Origin: Panorpa germanica
Taxonomy: Eukaryota > Arthropoda > Insecta > Mecoptera > Panorpidae
Direction of reading: 5' to 3'
Assembly (NCBI GenBank): GCA_963678705.1
Contig: OY783210.1
Location: 13,083,331 to 13,147,330 of the forward strand
DNA: 64,000 bases
The notes under the pieces were generated by a model. The model saw only the letters and a program-made list of their open reading frames with translations, made no database searches and was not told where the DNA came from. Shown here in pieces: positions 1 through 10,189 of the stretch; position 1 is the first letter of the stretch; each line of letters begins with the position of its first letter. The position numbers were made by a program, and so were the translations under genes.

Positions 1-41
1 GAACTGACAGTGCACTTTCTAAACAAATAACCTCTTTTATA
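1..41 (-). promoter_or_regulatory. Core promoter of a gene lying off the left edge
   Basis: Read on the minus strand, TATAAAAG lies at 34-41 and is followed about 30 bases downstream by an initiator-like TCAGTT at 2-7. The same TATA/initiator pair is found at 3139-3178, in front of the His-rich gene, and the flanking 500 bp are also repeated there. I infer a paralogous secreted-protein gene whose first exon is just outside the window. Confidence 0.6.
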
Positions 42-560
42 CCATCCCAAGTCTGATTCCAAAACCTGATAATTTACAGAAAAACCCAATATAAATAAAA
101 CCTTAACAAAATACAAGAATATATACGTAGTATGCATCACAACAGTCTTGCTGTTATCACTTAATGACGTCACACACCCGACGTCCAAACTGACAAGGTC
201 TATTTCAAGAACACGGCTACTTCACATTCTGCAGACCTTTCACTCTATTTCTTTTCAATACCTATTACCCTTCTTGTCACTTTAAATATATAGAGTACGA
301 ATATATAATTGAGTACAGTGAGCAAAAAGTACTTACGATATTACCTTATTTATTTGATCTTACATTACATAAGTCGTTATAGTATTTAGGATAGTTTAAA
401 CTGAATTTTGAAATACAAAGTAAAGAATGATGATGAATTAGATTGAATTGGGCGGCACACTTAGAAGAAAAATAGACTGAAGTGAATTTTTTAAAACTAA
501 AATAAAATAGAGACAATTTAGGGCTCTTAAGATATTTCAATATGATACATAGGGTTTTTC
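1..560. repeat. Direct repeat, left copy (duplicated promoter flank)
   Basis: This block is nearly the same as 3137-3350 plus 3990-4385, offset by about 3.1 kb at the promoter end. The right copy carries roughly 640 bp that this one lacks (3350-3990). It spans the TATA box and the upstream region of minus-strand genes, so it marks a segmental duplication that included a gene. A palindromic TGACGTCA (165-172) is kept in both copies. Confidence 0.8.
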
Positions 561-861
561 AACTAATTTTAAATTAATATAAAACGCAATATTTTCTAGA
601 AAAAATATGAACTTTTATTATAAATAAGTATTATAATTTGATACAAAAACATATTTTATTTAGAACTAAACGTTATTACCTAGTAATGTATAATAAATTA
701 GCTTCTGTTAACTTAGCAGCGATTTAAACAAAGTTACGTTTAGAGAATAATGTGTAAAATAGTTATTCTACAGATATCCATGTTTAGAAACTAACTTTTA
801 GTCTTCGTAATAATCTTAGAATATATTTATTGTTTTTTTATTTTTGTTTGAGATGTCAATT

Positions 862-3101
862 CTAGTAATGCCCATGGTGATAGTCGTCATGATCGTCATC
901 ATGATCATCATCGTCATGATCATCATCGTCATGATCATCGTGTCCATGTTCATATCCTCCATGTTTATGGTGTTCGTATTCGTGACCATAATGTTCATCT
1001 TTATGGACCCCATGACCGCTGTCATGGCCGCTTCCATGGTGTTCTCCATGGCTGTCTTTATGCCCCCCATGACCGATTTCATGATGTTCTCCATGGTTCT
1101 CCTTATGACCCCCATGACCGATTTCATGGTGTTCTCCATGGTTCTCCTTATGACCCCCATGACCGATTTCATGGTGTTCTCCATGGTTCTCCTTATGACC
1201 CCCATGACCGATTTCATGGTGTTCTTCATGCTTCTCTTTATGACCTCCATGACCGATTTCATGGTGTTCTTCATGGTTCTCTTTATGACCTCCATATCCG
1301 CCTTCATGATGTTCTTCGTGCTTCTCTTTATGGCCCCCATGACCGATTTCATGGTGTTCTTCGTGTTTCTCTTTATGGCCCCCATGACCGATTTCATGGC
1401 CGATTCCATGACTTTCTTTGTGTTTATTTTCATGGCCTTCTTCAAAGTGAATTTGTCCACCACCATGTCCTATATCGGTATGTAATTTACTTCCACCATG
1501 ACTACCACCATGGCTACCATGCTCGTACCCTCCTTCTTCATGATGTTCGTCTTCATGTCCACCATGTCCATGCTCTCCACCATAAGGCTTGGCTGACACT
1601 GAGTAGATGACGACTCCAAGAACAAGCGTTGCGACCTACAATAATTAAGATTTTACATAATTAATATAAGAACATATGAATCAAGTTAGCTGAAGACTTA
1701 ACTATCTAAGTGAATTTCTTTTTTATATCTAAATCAAACACAAAATTCTCTTTTTGATAACTATTATCGAACACCTTTTTAATTCAATTATCATTCTAGC
1801 CTAAGGTTATAATTTAAATATTGTCGTCACTTATATCAATAAGTTAATTTATATAAATCTAGTTTTATCTCTTAATCTGGTTATTTTAGTATTACAATTT
1901 GTTATTTAAAAACACAAAAATATGTAAACAACTGTGTCTCGAGATACAGATAAAGAAATTAAGTAGATTCTTTCATCTTAAAGGGCTTGGAAAACTACTT
2001 TATTGTGTCCAAAAAATCTGTTATCAATATTATATATGTGTTGTGATGCTATAAGGTCCAGAGTCAAAATTCCATATTTAAACCAGAGGTGAAAACTTAT
2101 AACAATCGCATTGAAGGGTTTTATCGAAGTTACTTTAATTCCAATTTAAATGTACTTATTCAGAAGGTAAACATAGCACTGGTTATGGAAATATTAATAT
2201 GTCTATCGTGATATATAGGGCGTGGTATAAAAATTAACAATTCTTTTATTCAAGACGATAAAAGGCTTATTGCCTAAGAAGCCCTTTGGAATTATGAATC
2301 AAAAATAAATGTAGAAAGTATGTTTCAACTTTTGCTGAAATATAGATTTGAATTGAATTATTTGAAGAGAAAATTGAACGATATTGACCACTTCAGTATC
2401 AAGCCGTAGATATGGTTCTGGAAAAGCAGATTAGATATAAAAAAGATTACGCACTGGTTCAGGCGCACCTTACATACTTTTGAAAAGTCTATTTTAAGAC
2501 AAAATTATTATTGTGTTCTCTTTTTCTTCAATGTATTTACATGCTGTTGTCTCTAATTTTCTACGACAACGACCAAATTATCTACAATTGTACTCTAAAA
2601 TATTTTAACTTAGAATATAAAAATGTGTACAGCCTAAAATGAAAAAGAAAATCTATTTCGATTAATATCCAAGTGTTATATATTCATAAAAATGTCTGCT
2701 AGTTTCAGGATACTTTAAATTTTATGATCCATCAGGTATTATTGATGAAGTAATTCATTTCATTCTATTTTTAAAGTTATTCTATTTCTAACTTAAGTAC
2801 CGTTCTAGCTTCGTCCTTTGAACAGACAACATCAATTGAAAGTTCAACATTATAGTTTTATTATTCTAAATTCATAATTTTAAGTTTATATTCTTTCAAA
2901 TTTCACAGTTCACATCAAAATTTATATTCGCAAAACTCAAAAATAAAAATATACTAAAGTGTATTTCTTTGAAGAAGAAAGAACCTATGTCTACTATATA
3001 ATAAGCCGATAATAATTTAAAGACATTGTAGTAGTATAATTAACTACAAAAACTGATTTAATTAACATATTAATTAGTTTACTTACCAAGAAACTTCTCA
3101 T
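862..3101 (-). CDS. Secreted histidine-rich repeat protein, 262 aa
   Basis: Two exons: 3087-3101 (MRSFL) and 862-1635, joined by a phase-0 intron with GTAAGT donor and TAG acceptor. The start is chosen because MRSFL plus VATLVLGVVIYSVSA gives a complete signal peptide; exon 2 alone lacks one. The mature part begins near KPYGG and consists of about eight 15-residue repeats of the type GHGGHKENHGEHHEI, then an Asp/His tail (HDDHDDDDHD) ending YHHGHY. Such His clusters usually bind zinc, copper or nickel; that role is inferred. Promoter: TATAAAAG at 3171-3178 and TCAGTT at 3139-3144, followed by a short leader. It is the first complete member of a minus-strand cluster with the same exon layout. 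Likely extracellular matrix or cuticle; no known domain is visible. Confidence 0.85.
1009..1404 (-). repeat. 45-bp coding minisatellite in the His-rich gene
   Basis: Units of 45 bp follow each other with few changes and encode the GHGGHKE(N/K)H(G/E)EHHEI repeat. Because 45 is a multiple of three, all frames stay open across it on both strands, which makes long but meaningless alternative reading frames. Confidence 0.85.
1636..3086 (-). other. Intron of the His-rich gene
   Basis: A 1.45-kb AT-rich intron. I see no recognisable element or second gene in it. Confidence 0.7.
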
Positions 3102-3136
3102 GTTTGTAGTTTTACTACCGCACAAGACAAGATATG

Positions 3137-4400
3137 TGAACTGACTGTGAAATCTCTAAGCAAATATTCTCTTTTATACCACTCCAAGTCTGATTCCAAA
3201 ACCTGATAATTTGCAGAAAAACCCAATATAAATAAAACCTTAACAAAATACAAGATTACATACGTAGTATGCCGTTATGACTGAATGACGTCAGCTGCCC
3301 GACGTCCGAACTAGCAAGGTCTATTTCAAGAACACGGCTACTACAGTACGCATTAGCGAAAACAATAAAAAGTTTAGTAACTAATTATTAGTGGGAATTT
3401 TTAGAATATGCGTGTCTAATGATCGAAATATTATAATAATTAGTGTTATGACCGGAAAGTACATACCCCGCCCCAGTGTTTGGTTTATGAAATATTCATT
3501 TAAGGAAAATACTTTTTATTTAATCAATTATTTCGAGTTTTGTTGTTATACAGAAAAGAGAGTTGCAAGGTCGTCTACATCATTAGCATTATAAAACAAT
3601 AAGTTCTCGCCAATTTTAGTAAAAGGAAGACGCAATAAAAAATCCAATTATTCATGCAAGGCAATGTGCTCTTCTGGTATAAAATAATAGTATTACTGCA
3701 TGCCGCTTGTTTGAACTTTTTTTTCAATTAAACTCAATGACATCTCATCCTTGTTCTTTACGTGTCAGCTGTTACTAGTCTCTACTCCCTCTACACCTCT
3801 ATTTAGATATTTAGCTTGCGTCACCATCACTTCTCTCACTATATATAATACTTTACGGCTATTCTTGTCATCATTCTTTATTCCTCTCTTTCTGCTTCTT
3901 ATTTCAGATATCCGTCTTTCCGTACAAGTAAGAGTTCTTTTCACTTTCTACTTTCGCTTTTTAGTCCATGTTTCTTCTCTTTCTCGCGTACACATTCTGC
4001 AAACCTTTCACTCTATTTCTTTTCAATACCTATTACCCTTCTTGTCACTTTAAATATATAGAGTACGAATATATAATTGAGTACAGTGAGCAAAAAGTAC
4101 TTAGACATAACCTTATTTACTTGGTCTTACATTACATAAGTCGTTATAGTATTTAGGATAGTTTAAACTGAATTTTGAAATACAAAGTAAAGAATGATGA
4201 CGAATTAGATTGAATTGGGCGGCACATTTAGAAGAAAAAAAGACTGAAGTGTATTTTTTAAAACTAAAATAAAATACAGTCAATTTAGGGCACTTAAGGT
4301 AGTTCTATATGATATATAGGGTCTTTCAACAAGAGCAGTCATTTTAAATCAATAGAAAACGCAATATTTCTTTGAAAAGCGGTGATATTTTTATTTTAAT
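3137..4400. repeat. Direct repeat, right copy (promoter flank of the His-rich gene)
   Basis: The right copy of the block at 1-560. It starts at the initiator and TATA box of the His-rich gene and runs upstream. About 640 bp (3350-3990) is present only here, inserted here or lost from the left copy. TGACGTCA is at 3286-3293. Confidence 0.8.
3171..3178 (-). promoter_or_regulatory. TATA box of the His-rich gene
   Basis: Minus strand GGTATAAAAGAG; initiator TCAGTT 31 bases downstream at 3139-3144. The start codon follows at 3101. Confidence 0.75.
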
Positions 4401-4507
4401 TTACAAACTCTGAGGTTAATAATGAAACACAATATGTGCTAAATACCACCAAAATTTTGCAGTTTTCTATTGATTTAAAACGACCGCTCTTGTTGTAAGA
4501 CCGTATA
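4315..4507. mobile_element. MITE with roughly 50-bp terminal inverted repeats (family D)
   Basis: The left arm (4315-4367, beginning TATAGGGTCTTTCAACAAGA) is matched in reverse by 4455-4507, ending with TCTTGTTGTAAGACCGTATA. Both ends finish in TATA, which suggests a TA target. A partial relative with the left arm and middle is at 25560-25735, and a decayed left end is at 543-590. Confidence 0.65.
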
Positions 4508-4885
4508 TTGGATAACATTTCTTTCGCCAAGGTTAAATGTTTTATGTTACGCTTGCTATTGGATTGTATCTTTAGTCTCAAATTTTATAAAATTGTTTCA
4601 AATGTTGATTTAAATGAACAAACATTACTTCTTTCCTTTACCAATACTATAAGAATTCGACGAAGATTCGAAGAAGAAATCAACGTGTAGCGGTCCAGAT
4701 TTGAGAAACAAGTTACATAGCTTTTATTAAAGATACAAATATGCAACATAAAACATATCAAAATATTTACGAATCAATCAATAACAAATTATTCTATCTG
4801 CTTATTTTTAATAAATAAAGTTCATTTTATAACTTTAAGACGAAATATATTAAATAAAATATTATTTACATGTTAACAAATTCGT

Positions 4886-5581
4886 TTATTTTCCACCTGG
4901 AGCATACGGTCCCAAGCCACCAACTCCTGCATGTTTGTGGGGAATTCCATCAACTAAACACAAAGCTGCAAGAAACAGCGCGGCTACCTACGTGTATAAT
5001 TAACACTTAGTTTATTTCATTTTTTTCTGTTTATGCCCAGTAAACATTTTGGAGTCACTTTGACATCATATTGAAGATGCGTCATGATTTTTTTGTCATA
5101 AAAGAGTTCATTCATAGTTTAGTTTCTCACATTTTTTCATATTAAATGTCTACTTTATCGGCTACAGATGGCGAAATTACTCCACCTGTCGGAATACAAA
5201 TGAAGATAAAGTTGATGCGAACTATAATTGAAGTGAAATAGTGATAGAAACGTCACTAAATAGGGCACATCACCAAATTGTTTACTGGGTGGGTAAATGT
5301 AGATAGAATTGCATTTGGAGTATCTTAGCACCAAGAAAATACAAGTTTGTAAACATATTTTAAAATTATCCAATTTTATTTCTATTTTTATATTACAGAA
5401 GCCTTCTTTTCTTCTAAAAAGCCATTTTTTCTCTAAAAAAAGATCCTTTTACAATTAAACAACTATCTGTAAACAAACTAGTTATTCCTAATCTAATGGT
5501 ACTCCTCATTGCACATTCAATTTTATAAGATAAACTATGATATTTTAAATAAGGAAAATATCTCACCATAAGACGAGACAT
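4886..5581 (-). CDS. Small secreted peptide gene, 38 aa
   Basis: Exon 1 is 5567-5581 (MSRLM, donor GTGAGA); exon 2 is 4886-4987 (acceptor ACGTAG). The phase-0 join gives MSRLM-VAALFLAALCLVDG, a signal peptide with likely cleavage near the DG-IP position, and then a mature peptide of about 19 residues, IPHKHAGVGGLGPYAPGGK. It is basic, Gly/Pro-rich and has no cysteine. TATATAA at 5636-5642 supports a real promoter. It shares the exon layout and MxRLM start with its neighbours, so it belongs to the same cluster. The intron carries a family A MITE. It could be a short matrix component or a secreted immune or signalling peptide; the sequence does not decide. Confidence 0.75.
5036..5289. mobile_element. 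MITE family A, complete copy
   Basis: The ends are CCCAGTAAACATTTTGGAG at left and CCAAATTGTTTACTGGG at right, 254 bp in all. The bases just outside are TG on both sides, so the target duplication may be 2 bp. It lies in the intron of the 38-aa peptide gene. Other copies are at 19121, 27320, 27659 and 23831. Confidence 0.8.
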
Positions 5582-5635
5582 ATTAACTAAAAAATATCAG
5601 TTGTTAGAAGTTCAATTATTATTAAAGTGCGACTG

Positions 5636-5642
5636 TTATATA
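5636..5642 (-). promoter_or_regulatory. TATA box of the 38-aa peptide gene
   Basis: TATATAA on the minus strand, about 55 bases before the start codon at 5581. Confidence 0.6.
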
Positions 5643-6265
5643 TTCTGCTGGCTCCATGATTTTATACTGGTATTCAAGTAAAGAAAACATATAAAAAATG
5701 ATTAAAAATCCCCTTTAATAAAACTAAGATTTCGTGGAACACAAACCAGAACGTATCGATCTCAGACATTTGCATATAATTAACTTAGTGGTTATGGTAA
5801 TTAATTACATAATACAACATTCATTATTGTTTTTATTGAAACTAAAAATAATAATTTCGCGTTAGTAGTAGTTTTAATATAGCTTAATAAATTGTATCAA
5901 ATAACAAGTTGAAAATGACGAGATATAGACAGTGTCGGATTCAGATATTAGAGCCCTCTCATCCTTGTCCCGTAGCCAGTAGATAATACATAAACCGCGT
6001 GATAAAGTGCTGCTAAAATAAATGCATTTACAGATTAAGCAAACGGCACTTTTTCAAATTACGTCATTTTCGATAATAAATTTTATCATAATATTTATTT
6101 TATTTGATTCTTTCTGCTTTTCCAATAAGCTGCCCTTCAGCAGAAACTATACACCTTAATATAATAAAGAAAAGAAAAGTTCATTGTTTTAATATATTTA
6201 TTTAATTGCTTTCAAACAAAATCTCCCGAAGCTTCTATAATCAATATGGTCATACATACTTACTA

Positions 6266-8842
6266 CTACATCCCATCGTAACCCCGTTTTTTAGTGTATC
6301 CATATTCAGAATCAGCAGATGGAGAGTTGTATCCACTTCCTCCTTTCTTATCATAGTATGTATTATATTCCGGTTTTGCATCTTTGCCAGAAAGTCTTTC
6401 GTTTCTGTAATTATCCCATCCATTGAAATCATCATTATCGATTCCATAATAGTTTTGTAGATTGTATCTGTCATCAACTCTATAAGCAGAGTTATCACTT
6501 AGTCCTCCGAGTTGATATTGCTGGGAATATTGTCCATTTTCTTTATAAGTCGGTTGCTTTACTGGAATTTTTAACACAGAATAATCACCATATACAAACT
6601 GTTCAGTTCCAAACCCATTTTGCGAGTTGTACATTCCATTTTCTTTATAATTCGGTTGTTTAACTGGACTTTGAAACTCAGAATATGTTCCAAAAGCTAA
6701 ATTATCAGTTCCGAAGTCTTTTTGTGGGATAATTTTTCCATTTTCTTTGTAAACTGGTTGCTTCCCTGGTGGGTCGTATTGAAGATATCCACTAGACTGC
6801 TTAACTGGACTTTGGAACTCAGGATAATCCCCAAAAACAAATGGATCAGTTCCAAACCCTTTCTGAGAGTTATATTTTCCATTTTCTTTGTAACCTGGTT
6901 GCTTACTTGCTGGTTCGTATTGAGAATATACACTCGGCTGGTTAACTGAACTTTTGAACTCGGGATAATTACCAAAAGGAAATTCTTTAGTTCCAAACCC
7001 TTTTTGTTGGTTATATTTTGGCTCATATTGAGAGTAACCGTTTGAAACAAAATTTCCTGTACCAAAACCCATTTGGGAGTTATATTTTCCATTTTCTTTC
7101 GTCGGTTGCATATTTGTCCACTTATATTCAGGATACCCACTGATGGCAATATCTTGGTTACCAAAACCCATTGGAGAATTATATTTTCCTTCTGCTCTAT
7201 ATACCGGTTGAATACTTGGTCCTTGGAATTCTTGATATCCACTGGAAACATATTTGTCTTTTTCTTTAGAAATAGGTTGGTTATTTGCCGCTCCATATTT
7301 GAAATATGGATTTGGAGGAAACTGTCCAATTCCTAAATTATTCGTTGAGCTATATTTATCAATTTCTTTATAAGCAAGTTTGGTATTTGGCGGCTCGAAT
7401 TCTGGATATTTCCTAAAAACATCAGCTCCCACTTCTTTTCCACTTACTTTATAAATTGATTGGTCATTTAGTGCTTTGTAATTAGGACATACATTTAAAA
7501 GAAAATCAGAACTATATTGAGGGTTATATTTTCCATTTTCTTTATAATTAGGCTGGCTAATTTGCATCGAATTTTCGATGCCAAAACTATATGGTGGAAT
7601 GTATTTCTCATTTTGCTTATAAATTAGTTGAGGGTTTATCATGCCATTTTGAGAATATCCATTTGGAGCGAAATATTCATTACCAGAATTATATTGAGGA
7701 CTGTATTTGTCATTTTCTTTATAGAAAGGTCTGTGATTTGAAATTTCATACTCAGAATATGAATTCGGTGAAAAATATTCATTGCCTGAACTATATTTTA
7801 AAGTGTACTTTTCATTTTCCTTAGGAATAGGTTTGTATGGTTTAGTTTCTAATTGGGAATATCCATTTGCATAGTTTTCTTTTCCAAAACTATATGATGG
7901 ATTATATTTTCCATTTTCTTTAGAAATAGTTGGCTTACTTGTTTCATCAAATTTATTATACCCACCAAAAACAATATTTTCATCTTCAAATACATTTTGG
8001 GAGCTATAATGTTCTGGCGTTTTATTTGCAGGTACAGTTTTCGGATCTTCTTTGATGTTATTGTCTTGGAGCGGTTGTAATCTATATACGTAGGAATATT
8101 TTTCTGTTTCTGAGTTTGTATATGATTTCTTTTGATTGCCAGTTTTTTCATTTCCTTCCTGATTTGACATACCTTCTGATCCTCCGGATCTAGCACTTAC
8201 ACCGGAAGTACCATTGCTGGATAACTCAGAACGTTGTTGCCGTCCTTCAGAAATTTCACAACTACAAGCGGATATTGCAGCTAAGATAACCACTGTTACC
8301 TGTCAATAATAGTTATTAATTATTTATCTGTTATCATTATCATCTTCTAATGAAACTTAAGGACAATTTTGAAATTTGGAAAGTAAATTTAATACACAAA
8401 CTCATCGCGATTCATCTTAACACACTGCTGTTCTATCACTAAGCTACCAACTGATGCAATTTTCAAACATCTTTGCCAAGACAATTTCCGTATACTATCG
8501 CCGATCTATTGGCTTATCATCGACCGTTTCTATCGTTATTCATTTATGTGGACTCCACCACTAGCTAATATATATAGCTTACGATTGTGTAAGAAATGAA
8601 TGTAATAAACTTGATAATAAGCAAACCTAGATAATATGACGCTACTGGTCCACAAAAAATATTTATTTAACGTCATTTTCTTAGAACGCACGGAACATGT
8701 ATTGCATCTACTTTTTTGATTTATAGATTTATTGTGTAGTCCTTTGGTAATTCAAATACGACCCCTTCTTGCTCTATCAATTGGCGTTAATTAATGTAAT
8801 AGATAAACTGAAAAGAATCCTCACCTGAAGAGTAATCCCCAT
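6266..8842 (-). CDS. Secreted Tyr/Asn/Gly-rich tandem-repeat protein, 683 aa
   Basis: Exon 1 is 8825-8842 (MGITLQ, donor GTGAGG); exon 2 is 6266-8299 (acceptor GACAG). The phase-0 join gives MGITLQ-VTVVILAAISACSC, a signal peptide. After a Ser/Gly-rich stretch and one beginning YVYRLQPLQD come about 20 imperfect repeats of 25-35 residues, each with a core like YKENGKYNSQKGFGT followed by an aromatic block such as FVFGDYPEFQSP. The C-terminus is KKGGSGYNSPSADSEYGYTK and ends YDGM. Tyr spacing in such proteins often serves oxidative or dityrosine cross-linking in cuticle, eggshell or silk-like materials; that is inference. Repeats are more alike in the C-terminal half. Promoter TATAAAAG is at 8887-8894. 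It is the longest member of the cluster. Confidence 0.85.
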
Positions 8843-8886
8843 CGCAGCGATTTATCAACTGGACTTAAAATCTTGGAAGGTGTTGT

Positions 8887-8894
8887 CTTTTATA
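8887..8894 (-). promoter_or_regulatory. TATA box of the 683-aa repeat protein gene
   Basis: TATAAAAG on the minus strand, with initiator-like TCCAGTTG about 30 bases downstream. Confidence 0.7.
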
Positions 8895-9368
8895 CTTCAA
8901 AACTAATGAAGTTTATTTTATCAAATTATTGTTTCTAGCATTAAACTTGGATGTTTATATTAAATCTCATTCTTATCATGTATATTTCTAACCAGCATCA
9001 ATTATCAATTAAAGTAATTAGTATTGAAACGGCGGATATAATTGTTTAACAACAATAAATAGAATGTTAAAAGCTATTAGAATTTAAAATTATATTTTAT
9101 GAAATTCCATAAAAGGTAATAAATAATTTTTAACTAACCATGCAAACATTAATACAATTTAAAAACATAAAAATATAATCGGATTGTGTCATTTGTTTAA
9201 TATTCAATATTTAGGTTACAATTATTGTTTAATTACTGTGTTACAAAAAACACACATGATAAAGCAGTCTTGAGCAACAACTGCTAACTGTAATAAAGTT
9301 GAGTGCTATTCGGATCTCGGAATGATTCCGATTTCGAATGAACTTTATCAATATGAATCTTATTCAGG

Positions 9369-9584
9369 TATAGTTCAAATTACGAGAGTTCGACGGCGAC
9401 TCATACTTAAAACAAGTTGTGGGGTATAAACTGCCGATATAACTAAAAAGCACTGACTCACATATTTTTCTTTAATATATAGAAACGAACAAGATAAAAT
9501 TCATTATCGTATTATAGATTTATACCGCTCTTATAACCTCTTTTAAGTATAAGTCGCCGCCGAACTATTGTGATTTGGACTATA
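9369..9584. mobile_element. MITE family E, 216 bp with 45-bp inverted repeats
   Basis: The left end TATAGTTCAAATTACGAG continues into AGTTCGACGGCGACTCATAC; the right end is the imperfect inverse (GTCGCCGCCGAACT then TTTGGACTATA). The ends suggest a TA target site, as in Tc1/mariner-type MITEs. A second copy that lacks about 20 bp of its right end is at 62357-62530. Confidence 0.7.
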
Positions 9585-9607
9585 TAGGCTTATTATATAA
9601 TAATATG

Positions 9608-9982
9608 CAGGGGCGGCCTTAGCCATTACGAGGCCCCGATGCGGCAGATCTTTGCGAGGCACTTCTTCTTTGTATAATTTATGTAAATTGTAAGTAAGTA
9701 TTTTTGATAATAATTGACGAGAAATAAAATTTTATATTGGAAGTTTTATAAAAGACTAACAATTACAAAGACGACAAATATTAATGATGGTAAACTAAGG
9801 CACATGAATGCCTTAAAAGATACGCAGTGATTCTAGTGGGATTTCTAAAGAGCGAGACGCGATTCAAAGACATATATAATAATTAATTTTTCTACTTGGG
9901 TTGTTAAGCGAGAATGAGAGGCCCCTACAAGAGCGAGGCCCCGGGCGGTTGCCCTGCTTGCCACCCTCTAAGGCCGCCTCTG
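9608..9982. mobile_element. hAT-type MITE (family F), 375 bp, perfect 8-bp target duplication
   Basis: The ends are CAGGGGCGGCCTTAG and, inverted, CAGAGGCGGCCTTAG. The flanks 9600-9607 and 9983-9990 are both ATAATATG, the 8-bp duplication typical of hAT. It has no coding capacity. A decayed relative is at 25990-26373. Confidence 0.9.
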
Positions 9983-10189
9983 ATAATATGCCATTACCGC
10001 GCCTCCTTATTGGGGTTGGAATTGATATATGAAAATAAGACCGTTTCTATAAAATAAAATAAAAAACGTAAAACATCAATTTTATTACAAAATTTATTTT
10101 AAAATATATTATTTTTATTTATTAAAACATGTCCAAACTGCAAAATTTTGATATCAACTAATCGTAGTGTATTTCTTAAAAATATTCCA

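Noticed and set aside
844-1485. Long plus-strand frame opposite the His-rich gene (213 codons), and another minus-strand frame
   Set aside because: Both arise because the 45-bp repeat is a multiple of three. They give Met/Phe-rich nonsense without signal or homology, while the His-rich frame has a promoter, splice sites and a signal peptide.
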